Assembly: GCA_023846275.1 (NCBI GenBank)
Contig: CM043875.1
Span: forward strand, 41,136,633-41,200,632
Reading direction: 5' to 3'
Length of the DNA: 64,000 nt
Source of the DNA: Vanilla planifolia
Lineage: Eukaryota > Streptophyta > Magnoliopsida > Asparagales > Orchidaceae
Part shown: positions 39,601 to 50,119 of the stretch, piece after piece
Numbering within the stretch: the first letter of the stretch is position 1
Layout of the letters: every line of letters begins with the position of its first letter
The notes under the pieces: generated by a model
Told to the model about the DNA's origin: nothing
The model's database searches: none
What the model saw: only the letters and a program-made list of their open reading frames with translations
Program-made: the position numbers and the translations under genes

Positions 39601-42600
39601 TTAAAAATTGGCCCTTAAGTTTACACCCAAACTCTTGAACAAGTGCAGATCCTTCATGAGCATCTTCTTCATAGTAGAATGCTTCTTCCAAAACACCTTC
39701 ACAAAAAAGGATAGGACAATGTCAAAGCTCGTGAACATGGCAATGGATAATGCTTCTTAGCTTATTTAAATAACTTAGATTACCTTGAATTGCCATACTA
39801 AATGAAATGAGAGCTATCATTGATGTATCACCTCGAAGAAGAGATATGGAAGACATTATACACTCTAAAGATGCTTGGTGCAAGTGTTTAGCCATAAGAA
39901 ATATTGGCAATCCTCTCAATCACCTGCAATAGCCTTACGAAACATAGCCTACACTTTTTTTCTTTTCCAAATCTGACCACTTTTCTCATAGATGACGGCT
40001 TTAGGAAGACATGGTTGCTAACATGAAATTCAATATCTTGTTGCTTTCAATGAATATATCTCTTGCCCGTCTTGGACTAATTGGAGGTGCTTTTGAATCA
40101 AATGAATCATCTCTATGTTCTTGCCACCAATTTGGGCGCAAATAGTCTCGTCTAGCCCATCTCAATGAAGAGGATATATGCTTGCTTCCATACGATATCT
40201 CATAAAGTGTCATGTCGATATTATTATAAAAATTTTTGTTATAGCAAAATTCAACAAGAAGGATATTGGTTTCACCAAAATCAAGAATAGAAACAAACAA
40301 TAAGTCATCTAGAATTGGAATAGTTTTGCTTTGATTGGCTATCAAAAAGATGGAAAGCAGTGTTGAAATCAAGTGCTATGCCCAATGCCTCGTACCTTGC
40401 TTCCGAAACCTGAAAGTGAATCTTTCATCTCGATTAGATACAATAACAAGAAAGCTCCATGAATCCATATGATGCTATCCACATAGATTTGCAACAACTT
40501 ATCAATTGAGAACATATGCTTGATCAGCAAGAAATGAGTTGTCTTCATGAGGTTGTTACCACAAACCAAATGCCATCATTACTGCGATTATGTATATGTA
40601 GAACAACAACAAAATTCATGATAGTTTCATCCCACTTTCATTTTGAAATAAGAAGAGGTTACAACAAACAAGTAGATCTCTAATATTTTTCCTTAACCAT
40701 CTGACTAGTCAAACATTTCATAATAAAGCTATATCATTCTTCACACTAGACCACCAATTCACCTCTGAGGTCCTGATACATCTTTGTGCTTCTTTGGTGA
40801 ATAGTTTAAGGAGTAAATTAAGCCTCTCAAAGTAACTCTTGCCAAAGTCCTATATGACTTGGAGCACATAATCGACCAAAACTCAAGATGTTAACTTCAT
40901 TTATCTAAAACTCTAAATTTGATCCAGACTGAACACAATCTCTAATCTATGTCGTATTTTGATTCCCTAACTAGGTTGTTTGAATTTGAAACTGATAATG
41001 GTTTGTGAAGAGTCATTAAAACCAATGTTGAATCACTCCTTGTTGGTATAATCTTAAGTTGAAGAACCAAGTTCAACCTGTTGAGGTTTTTTTAACTTGG
41101 AGCTGACAATATTTATTTTTAAAAGGTGATACTGAATCTGTTAGTCATAATCTTTCAACAGCTCAGGCCATTGCCTCCGTTTTAAGTTCAACTCATTTTA
41201 GATAAAAATATATGTTAGGATTTTATGATCAATAATGACCTTATAACAAACTCTATAGAGATAATAATCTCTAAATTTTAAGAGCAAAAATGATATCTAA
41301 AAGTCCAACATAATAAGTAAAATATTTTTTTTTCATGGATTTTAAATCTTCTAAAGGTATAAACTGCAATTTTACTATGTTGTATAAGAATAGTGAAACA
41401 TAATTAAAAATCTAAAATCCACTAACAACTGAAGGAATGGTAAGAATAGGAATTTGTACTAAACAGTGTTGGAGTTTCTAAAAACTTGTGTACAGAAGCA
41501 TCATACCACTTAAAGTTTCATAATCTTCTAAGTGTGGCAAGACAATTCTCTATGCAAGTAATTCCCTCCATAGAGACTTTATACACCTTTTCAAATCAAG
41601 GAAATTGCAAATCTTCATGACATTGCTTTGCATCAACTAATCCATCACCTTCTTAACTATAATGGAATTAACAAAATACAAGCACCATTGATGATGTGGT
41701 TAAGAGAAGTCACCTCTCTCAACCAAAATTCATATTTATAGAATTTGGTATACAAGTTATTCTCTCTGAGAGTCTATAGCATGTTTCTTAGATGTTGAGT
41801 ATGAGATGAATCATGCACAAAGTAAATCAAGGTATTATGAATAACAACAATCACAAATTATCCCAAATATTTCTTGACTTTTTTATTCATTTAGTTTATA
41901 AAGACAATTGGAATATTACTTAACCCAAAAAGTATAACAAAAAATTGTTCTAAAAGTTGTCTTAGGTAGTTCTATTCATTGATCTTCAATTGATGGTAAC
42001 TAGAATAGGGATCAATCTTGGAAAATATAGAAGCACCCTCTATGATTAGACAACTAATCAATGTTGGGTAGAGGCTACTTATTATTCATAGTTATTTTAT
42101 TCAACTCTATATAGTCAATATATTATCTCATGCCAACATTCTTTTTCCGTACAAACAAAACTGGAGCTATCTAAGGTAACATATTTGGTTTGATGAAACC
42201 TTTATCAGCTCTTGCAACTGAACGTTGTGCTCCCAAAGCTTTATAATAGCATCCGATATGATGCATTTGATATTGGAGCAGTTTTAAGGGCTAAGTCAAT
42301 AATAACTCAATGTCTCAATTTTGTAGTCATCTAGTCAAACCATTTTGAAGTATATCTAGTGACTTTTGCGTGACAAGAACACCATCCAGGCTAATGGAAT
42401 GTCATTCCATGTTTACCATTTGAACAAAGCATCTAACACATCGATGAGCTAAAATCCTTCGATCTTCAACTATGGAAATAATACATGATATTGCTCCTTT
42501 GCCACCAATAAAACTAAATAGTGCTCTACTAAGCATACAAAAATCAACTTTTTTTCCAATGATAGTCAATAGATGCATAATATAACATTAATCAATCTAT

Positions 42601-45600
42601 GCATAATATTGCATCAAACTTCGATAATAAAAACAATATGAATCTAGTAGGAATGTTGTACATCAACTATCATAATATCACAATCTAAAATGTGTTGACT
42701 AGCCAACATGCATGACCCTGATGACATGATGATGCATAATGAATACGATAAATGTACGATGGGAACTAAGAGACTTACAATGGGAACTAAGAGACTTTAT
42801 TCAAATGCCTCGTATATAAAAGAATATGATGCCTTAAAATCAAATAATGCCCATATTGGCTGCTTAAAAACAAAGATGATATCTGTCACCACATATTAAG
42901 CCTCTCTTCCATACCGTTAAGGCGTGATGAAAACAAATGGGGTGATAGGATGCCTCATCTGATATTGAGTCTATCCAATTGCTTGTTGATGCTACTGCAT
43001 AGCCATGGGTTGCCTGCTGATATATCTAAGAAGCATAATACTGCTGTTGGTGGGGCTGAGAATTCTGTTGTCTCGGATGTTCCTTACCATTAAACCTCAT
43101 GTGCTATTGATAACTCTCATATGATTTCTGCCAACCAAACTCTGCTACTGCTAACCAAAAGTCTCTTTATTAGTGATTTGTAGTTGTAGTTGCCCTTGTT
43201 TCCTTTTAGGGCAATTAACAATCTAGTACTCAGACTTATTACAAGAAGAGCACAACTCACAATTTGATCACAAGGCTCTTGATGCCATGTACCACAATGA
43301 GAGCTGCCTTTATTTTTCCTAGCTGTTGATAAAATTGCTTCTTTATGTTAGAGATGTAGTCTTAGAAGCATCCATGTCCTTGTGCTGCTTAGCAATCTTC
43401 AACTTAACTCTCAAGGATGAGCTTTGCATGAATAACATGATCTGCCATATATTTGTAGATGCTACTGTTGGCAGAAGATAAGCCCTTGATGTCCACTTGC
43501 AATCCCTCCAAAAAGTAGAAAAACACCAAATCATCATCCCGAGTCACATGAGAATGGATCTTGACAATCTTTGCAATTTGCATCTTGTATTGACAAACTA
43601 TTGAAGATCCTTGGTCCAATTTGGCCAATGCACCAATCAATTTCTTTTTCTTAAGCAAGTACAGTACTAATACCTTAAAATGACTTGTGTTTCTCTCCTT
43701 CTCACCAATCATTTGCACTTACTTTGAGATGCAAAAAGGCCATGTTAACCTTGTGCTTCTTAGGACATTGAGTCATCCTTAATCTCTTTGCAATATCCTT
43801 GAGCCCTCTATTGCTCTCCCAATGAACTATCAAACCTGGGAAGATTCATCTATAAAAACTTATCCATGATATGATCATTTGCATTTCTAATGACAGTCCC
43901 TGTGACAAGGTTTATAGTCAAAAACTACACTATTGCGATAATTTTATTTATTTGTTATGTTAAAACCTAAGTGATGCATTGTATGGCTATCTCCGCAAGA
44001 TGAGCTATCTAAGCCACAAGATAAGCATGAATTGCATGAGTGACATTATGTGATATAATCTTAATAACAACAAGAAGATCCACACCTCTCATGAAAAAAC
44101 ATATCCCTTGAGCTTCAACATCACAAGTATCCTGAGAAATGCCACTTGTCTTTCAAGGGGTCCCAAGACCTTTAGGTATTAGCATTGCATCAGCAACGAG
44201 AGTCCTCACACTATTATCTTAGTGGTAGAAATTCTACTCTTTGCAGTCCTTTTTGGAGGTATTTTACACATTGATAAAGGCAGATTCAACCTCAATCCAC
44301 AGGACACAAGTCGAGAATTAGGACCAATTGATATTGTTTTTGTAATATAAAGAGAACGGGTTATTTATATGAAGAAGAAATGGTTGGCAATGAAAGTAAA
44401 ACTAATTTTATTTATTTCAAAAGAAAGTACATACTATTTTAGTGAAATTTGAAATGATAAAAGTCCAGTCATAATTGAAATCAAATAATACTATGATTAA
44501 TTAAAAATATTAAAGTTTTGCTTTAATAGATGACCCATTATTGGTGCTCTTATGATAGAGGTCTATTAATCCAGTGAGTTAGATCTGAAAATAATATATA
44601 AAATAATGCTTGAGTTTGCAAAATAAACTAACAAGTGAAAGCCTCTGGTAAAGCATAAGTGGCAAGAACTAGGATGTAAATATACAAAAAAAAATGGTAG
44701 AGATTATATAATAACAACTTTTATATAATCATAAGCTCATTCCTTATAACATATAAAAGAATTAGGATTTACCGTGGTAGAAAAGATATATATAATATCT
44801 TCTATGCACGATATCTATAAATAAGAATAGAAAGATGTACATTATGTGCTCATATGCTACTTAAAATTTAACCGACTTTATTCTAACAATAGAATTGTCC
44901 ATACACTTTATGAATATAAACATCATCGATAATCGAATTTCACTTGTTCATCTACTCAAAGGAACTACAAGCATATAGTGATATTCAAAATAGAATGAGC
45001 TTGCATTAATGTAAAAATTTGTCAAGTGATCATGCACCTCACTATCCACTTATCATAGCACATATATAATGTAAAAATTTTGTCAATATATCATGAATGT
45101 CTTGAAATAAAAAGAAGGTTTTACTAATTTGAAATAGAAAGAAAGCTATTGCCAACCTAAAACAGAAGATTCGTTACTCTAAGGACCATTGACCTAGCTA
45201 GTCAATCATATAATAGAAGCTTATTGCCAACTATTGCATCTAGTATAAATTATACTCATATATGATTAATCATATATTAATAATGATGTAGTTATATTAT
45301 ACAATACGAGTCTTACATGAATCATCAATATTAATAATGATTAATTATCGTATTCAATATTAGAAATATGTTAAAGGAGTCATTATAAATAAAATGAACA
45401 TATAAATAACCAATATGTTACCATATTATCATTTATTGTCTTATCGAGATCATGCATTAATTATAAGAAATAAACTAATTATAAGTACATCTATCATATT
45501 TTATAACATGTTCAAAATAAATGACTAAATAGATTAAGCTGTAACAATAACTCTGATATTTATATGAGTAAAACATAAAAATTGATTTATCTTACTCAAT

Positions 45601-48600
45601 TAATCAAAGTTAGCTTCTAATAATGAAGTGTATATTCATTTTTAACAGACAAGAATCACTACCTCAAATATGCAAGTCAAGTCCAATATTTAAAAATCAC
45701 AAAGCCACTTGTTATTACCAAAAACAAATTACTTAAATAAAATATTCATGTTAAACAATCAGTTTCATACACTCAAATAGCATTATTAATCATTCAATAT
45801 CAAGAATCAAATTAATTATTATACATAATTGAATGATTTAATCGAAGTAATTTAGATTTTGTACAAAAATATGAAATTTTGATGATGTTAATATTCTTAA
45901 ACTTCTCTCTCTTTTTTTTTGTTGATGAATGCTTATGATTAATTGACAAATTAACTAAAGAAATATAAAGAATCTTAATTAGATCAACAAAAATAAATGA
46001 AAACAAAAAGTTATAGAGGAATGAAGAAGGGGAAAGGAACGAGGGAGGTAGAAGAAGAAAGAATAAGAGAAAAAAGAGGAGGAAGGACTCATGGTAGTGG
46101 TGACTTGTGCGGCGGCCATTGGCTAGGAAGAAGGGAGGATGTGGACGCCAGCGGCTTCAATGAGAAGGGAAGATGGATCTTTGGCGGCAACTAGTTTGAT
46201 AGAATGACAATTCCCTGATGATACCAGTGAATGGTGACAAGGAGAGTGACAATGGGAACCAAGATGGAGAAAGGTGAGATGGATGTGAGAGAGTTACAGG
46301 AGAGAAGTGGGCTTCATGAGAGAATCGTGGGGGATTAGGGTTAGTAACCCTAATCATCAGTTCAAATTTTTTTTGTTGTTACAGTTCTTATCGGTAATGC
46401 ATAGCTCTTGCTGTTCATTCTTGATTTGATTCTCTTGCAGACTTTTTGTTTTATTCAAGTTAAATGTGAACAGATATTTGTAGAGAAGAATACTCTCCTT
46501 GGTAAAATTTGTAGAAAAAAGATTGCATCCCCTTGCTCTTTCAGGGATATGGCCAGAATCACCAAGCTTCAGTGATGAAAGGATGCCACCAGTTCCGTCG
46601 AGGTGGAGAGGAGTATGCCAAGGTGGGGAATCCTTCTCAAATTACTCTTGCAACAAGTGAGCTTCATAACTGTTGGCATCATCTATCAGATACACCACTC
46701 AGTTCCCCACATGATCTTAATTTCCTGCCACAGGAAAGTGATAGGAGCGAGGTACTATATTGGTGGCTATGAAGCAGAACAAGAAATGGTGGAAGAGCCT
46801 TTAAACTTTGTGAAGTCTGAAAATTTCAGATCTCCAAGGGACAGTTCTGGCCATGGCAGCCACACAGCTTCAATTGCGGCTGGGCATTACGTCCATGATG
46901 TAAATTACAATGGCCTAGCTGCTGGAAGAGCACGAGGAGGAGCTCCCATGGCAAGGATTGCAGTCTATAAAGCCTGCTGGGAATCTGGCTGCTATGATGC
47001 AGACCTACTTGCAGCTTTTGACGATGCAATAAAGGATGGAGTTGACATAATCTCCGTGTCTCTTGGCCCGGAGTCGCCCCAAGGAGACTACTTCAATGAT
47101 GCAATTTCCATTGGTTCTTTCCATGCTGTGAGTAATGGGATAGTAGTCGTCTCTTCTACTGGCAATGCTGGTACCCGAGGTTCTGCAACCAATCTGGCAC
47201 CATGGATGTTCACAGTAGCTGCAAGCTCGACAGACCGAGATTTTGTATCCAACGTCAGACTTGGAAATGGAGTGAGCTTAAAGGTAATATTGAACAAATT
47301 TAAAGATGAACAATGTACTGCAGTGAAATTGTTCAAAGCCTTTCTGCACTGGAATATGCAGGGAGTAAGCCTGAATACTGATCAAATGAATGGATCAGTT
47401 CCAACCATTTTAGCATCAGAAGCAAATGCTGGATACTTCACTCCTTATCAGTCCAGGTAAACGGATAAGTCCGCTGTATGATTTCTGATGGACTGTATAG
47501 AATTAGTCTAAAAGTTCATAATTTTTGTTATCTGTGCAGTTTCTGTTTGGATAGCTCCTTGAATGAAACAAAGATCCGTGGGAAGGCGGTGGTTTGCTGG
47601 CATTCAGGCAGCTCTTCTGAATCACGGTTTGCTAAAAGCTTGGTTGTGAAGGAAGCTGGTGGTGTTGGGATGATTCTGATAGACAAGAGAGGAGATGATG
47701 TTGCGGTTCCATTCATCATTCCTGCTGCAACTATTGGGAGAGAAGCTGGCAATATAGTTCTTTCTTACGTTAACCGTACAAGGTTTAGCATTAAACCTCA
47801 TCCATGGATTCGCTTGAAAGGATCAATACCAATCTTTGTTTTTTAGGGGACCGATGTCACTCATATTGCCAGCTAAGACTGTCTTGGGGACTCGACCTTC
47901 ACCTCGAGTTGCAGCATTCTCTTCCAGAGGCCCCAATTCCCTTAATCCAGAGATACTGAAGGTGAATAAAACTTTGGATTTATAATACTTGTCATGTTTT
48001 TTAGTGGTTCAAATGTTCTAATTTCATTAGTATGTTTTGTAGCCTGATATCATGGCTCCAGGGCTCAACATCTTGGCTGCTTGGTCTCCAGCAGCCAAGA
48101 AGTTGAAATTCAACATTGTCTCTGGAACTTCCATGGCCTGCCCTCATGTAACTGGACTTGTGGCTCTAATTAAAGCTGTACATCCTGATTGGTCTCCAGC
48201 TGCAATCAGGTCTGCAGTGATGACAACAGGTAAATTAGCAGTACATTACAAGTGTTATGATCTTAATAACAGCATGTGCGATAGTCCTTCTTATGCAATG
48301 GAACGACCATTTGATGTCTTGGAACTTTCAGGACATTTAGAATTTCTGCCTTTATATGGTAACCAAGTACCTGACCACTTGAACTTAGCTTTATTCATTG
48401 AAACAAACACATCTTTGCTCCAATATAGGACCATGTTTGTTCCCCCGTACAACCATGCTTTATAAAGAAGCTTAAAACAAACTGATCTCTCGCTTCAAAA
48501 TGCAGCAACCGTGTTGAACAAGAACCGAAGAGCCATAACAGGAGACCCCAATGGAAAGAAGGCGAACCCATTCGACTATGGCTCTGGCTTCCCTGTCCCG

Positions 48601-49065
48601 GAAAGAATCCTAAATCCAGGCCTTGTCTATGATGCTCATTCTTCTGATTACAAAGATTTCTTGTGCTCTATAGGCTATGATAACAACTCTTTGCAGCAGA
48701 TAACTGGTGATAACAGCTCCTGCACCCAGGCAACATCACCAGCTTCAAACCTCAACTACCCATCAATCTCGGTTCCAAACCTCAAGAGCAGCATTTCAAT
48801 CAGAAGAACTTTAACAAATGTGGGAAAAGCCAGCAGCATCTACCAAGCAGTTGTCCATCCTCCTATGGGCATTAGTGTAACAGTGATCCCAAAATACCTT
48901 GTCTTTAGTAGCTATGGTCAGAAGATAAACTTTACTGTGAACTTAAGAGTGACTGCTCCTTCAAACGATTATGTGTTTGGGTCCCTGTCATGGAAATCAG
49001 CTGATGCGAGGGTAAACAGCCCTTTAGTGGTTAGAGTTGTAACACCCGGCACAGGCCTGATCTGA
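36697..49065 (+). CDS. subtilisin-like serine protease (plant SBT, S8 family), 11 exons
   Basis: Exons: 36697-36774, 36844-36938, 37034-37131, 37218-37376, 46545-46656, 46734-47283, 47362-47456, 47540-47782, 47847-47961, 48043-48229 and 48506-49065, giving 763 residues. All junctions are GT-AG and in phase. Residues 1-26 are a signal peptide ending ...CFSAQ. The I9 propeptide follows (VYVVYMG to [11 protein letters not shown]). The catalytic residues are Asp142 (FIDTG), His221 ([10 protein letters not shown]), Asn325 (STGNAG) and Ser545 (SGTSMACPH). A protease-associated domain lies between Asn325 and Ser545, and an Fn3-like C-terminus ends ...GTGLI. It should be secreted to the cell wall and cleave protein or peptide-hormone precursors. 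Subgroup (SBT3/SBT5-like) is not certain. Intron 4 is 9.2 kb and contains an antisense gypsy element. Confidence 0.92.
37520..39570 (-). repeat. gypsy 3' LTR (left copy)
   Basis: Matches the right LTR in ordered blocks, for example AAAACTAATTTTATTCATT near 37575, GAATATTAACATCATC near 38115, AAAAAGAAGGTTATTA near 38318, ATGAGCATATAAATAA near 38610 and a purine-rich block near 39220-39290. It carries a 15-bp duplication around a poly(T) (37886-37931) absent from the sister LTR. Confidence 0.75.
37886..37931. mobile_element. bare poly(T) insertion flanked by 15-bp target duplication
   Basis: AAATGATATTAATAC occurs at 37886-37900 and again at 37917-37931, with exactly 16 T residues between. On the minus strand this is a poly(A) with perfect target duplications, the structure left by target-primed reverse transcription of little more than a poly(A) tail. 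A replication-slippage origin is possible but does not explain the homopolymer. Confidence 0.65.
40001..40569 (-). pseudogene. gypsy integrase remnant
   Basis: Two frames read an integrase core: [19 protein letters not shown] and [11 protein letters not shown] (40369-40569), then [20 protein letters not shown] and [15 protein letters not shown] (40001-40372). These match the conserved TKxxHF and YN-S-H---PYE-YG blocks of Ty3/gypsy integrases. A frameshift separates the parts and catalytic residues are incomplete. Confidence 0.75.
41780..42240 (-). pseudogene. gypsy reverse transcriptase remnant
   Basis: Minus-strand reading gives [40 protein letters not shown] and PLPNID, followed later by [25 protein letters not shown] and HTQHLRNML. 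These are the classic gypsy RT blocks. The active-site FIDD has become VIHN, and several in-frame stops are present, so it is inactive. Confidence 0.75.
43404..43718 (-). pseudogene. gypsy gag remnant
   Basis: An open stretch of 104 codons contains [15 protein letters not shown] and a following hydrophobic helix-type region, resembling the F-F---L-----L capsid block of plant gypsy gag proteins. Degraded cysteine-rich sequence follows on the minus strand near 43200-43300, where a zinc knuckle is expected. Confidence 0.5.
44360..46345 (-). repeat. gypsy 5' LTR (right copy)
   Basis: Counterpart blocks: AAAACTAATTTTATTTATT near 44400, GAATATAAACATCATC near 44923, AAAAAGAAGGTTTTAC near 45108, ATGAACATATAAATAA near 45397 and a purine-rich block near 46020-46085. 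Order and spacing match the left LTR. Confidence 0.75.
47284..47361 (+). other. 78-nt in-frame intron of the subtilase gene (exitron-like)
   Basis: The intron between AAG|GTAATATT and ATGCAG|GGAGTAAGC is 78 nt, a multiple of three, and has no stop codon in the host frame. Retention would add 26 residues just before the protease-associated domain. Removal restores the family-typical LGNG...LK-GVSL alignment. Confidence 0.7.
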
Positions 49066-49670
49066 GTTATACTTAAAAGACACTTGAAGTTTTAAAGCTT
49101 CAGAAAGAATAGAGAAAAAAATCAGGTAGCTCGAGGCTTGTGAAACATTGGTAAGGTATCATTCTTATGAATATAAAACTCGTGTAGAATTGGACCATTT
49201 TTTTTATTTTACAGCATGAAATCTGTAAGCACATTTGTACAGCTCTGATCAAGAGTTCTGTTGTCCTGCTGAATATTGCAAATTAAAGCCGTTTTACTGT
49301 TATAAATTCGCTCATTTCCACAATGAAATGCTTGAAAATTGTTTAGCCCTTCTCTATATTATTCAAGCGTTTGGATTCATTTTTGTGCAGTAGTTTGCCG
49401 TTGAAGGTTAACTCTTGAGGTTCTCTTTCCACTAATTCGACACTTGTTTTTTCTACATTAAATTATAACTTTATCAATAAGGGAAACTAGCCCCATAGAT
49501 GGCTCCGTTTATGAATAATAAAAGATTAAACTGTTTAAGGAGTTGTGACAAAGAAATGTTCTCTTTAAGCTGTAAGATCATAGTCACGCAAACATTGTCA
49601 AATCTCAGCTTCAATGCTTAAAAGAGCTCACAAGCAAGCTAATCTTATTATTGGAAATGAAAGAAGCACA
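49066..49670. other. subtilase 3' region and convergent spacer
   Basis: Contains the probable 3' UTRs of the subtilase (plus) and of the prolamin-like gene (minus), which converge here. No additional gene is seen. Confidence 0.6.
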
Positions 49671-50039
49671 CTAAAACACCAGTTCAGCTTGTGGAGCTGG
49701 AGATGAGACGGATGAGCCGGCTGAGCCGGATGAGCCGGAGAGAGCACTGCAGATGCTTGAGGTGACGTTTTTAAGTGCAGGGCCGAGTGTAGGATTGGTG
49801 AAAACTATGGGAAGACAGCTCTCCTCTATATCCAAGACAGCTTTGCAGCACTGTGGTGTGAGCCTGATATGTAGGCTGAGGAAGGCAGGAACCAGCTTCA
49901 CGGCACAGTCTTCCACCTCGGCCACGGCATTCCAGCACCTGAAGACGTCGGGGAAGAACGAGAAGGCAGAAGCTTTGGGTGCTGCAAAGGCGAGCAAGAG
50001 GACGACAAAAGCCGTTGCTGCTAAACATTTGGCGGCCAT
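49671..50039 (-). CDS. small secreted six-cysteine protein, prolamin-like/ECA1 family
   Basis: A single exon of 122 residues starts at ATG 50039 and ends at TAG 49671-49673. Residues 1-25 are a signal peptide (hydrophobic core AFVVLLLAFAA, ending KASA). The mature part has six cysteines (35, 45, 64, 65, 75, 97) in the pattern C-x9-C-x18-CC-x9-C-x21-C, with CW at the first and CC in the middle. This fits the prolamin-like domain of plant ECA1/EC1-type gametogenesis-related proteins. The tail is Ser/Gly/Pro-rich. Relatives are often expressed in reproductive tissue, and the EC1 members act in gamete activation; which role applies here cannot be read from the sequence. A TATA box lies upstream. 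Confidence 0.85.
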   Translation of the reverse strand: MAAKCLAATAFVVLLLAFAAPKASAFSFFPDVFRCWNAVAEVEDCAVKLVPAFLSLHIRLTPQCCKAVLDIEESCLPIVFTNPTLGPALKNVTSSICSALSGSSGSAGSSVSSPAPQAELVF

Positions 50040-50090
50040 TTTTGCTATTTAGTGTTTGTTCGGCTGTAGGAAGGATGAGATGAGGAGGAG

Positions 50091-50098
50091 ATTTATAG
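50091..50098 (-). promoter_or_regulatory. TATA box of the prolamin-like gene
   Basis: Minus-strand CTATAAAT lies about 52 nt upstream of the ATG at 50039, so transcription should begin about 20-30 nt before the start codon. Confidence 0.7.
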
Positions 50099-50119
50099 GA
50101 ATGGAGGGCTGACAAACAT

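Larger units (their letters stand above)
37520..46345 (-). mobile_element. decayed Ty3/gypsy LTR retrotransposon in subtilase intron 4
   Basis: Two direct copies of about 2 kb (37520-39570 and 44360-46345) match in order along their length. They flank a 4.8-kb interior whose minus strand shows gag, RT and integrase fragments in that order, which is the Ty3/gypsy arrangement. All coding parts contain stops and frameshifts, and the LTRs are clearly diverged, so the insertion is old. The element lies antisense to the host gene. LTR ends and target duplication could not be fixed by eye. Confidence 0.8.
37377..46544 (+). other. subtilase intron 4 (9.2 kb)
   Basis: The donor ATACTG|GTATTA follows the first base of the Gly codon in FIDTG, and the acceptor CTTTCAG precedes GGATATGGCC, restoring GIWPESPSF. 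The intron is almost filled by one antisense Ty3/gypsy element. Without the element the intron would be about 0.3-0.4 kb. Confidence 0.88.
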
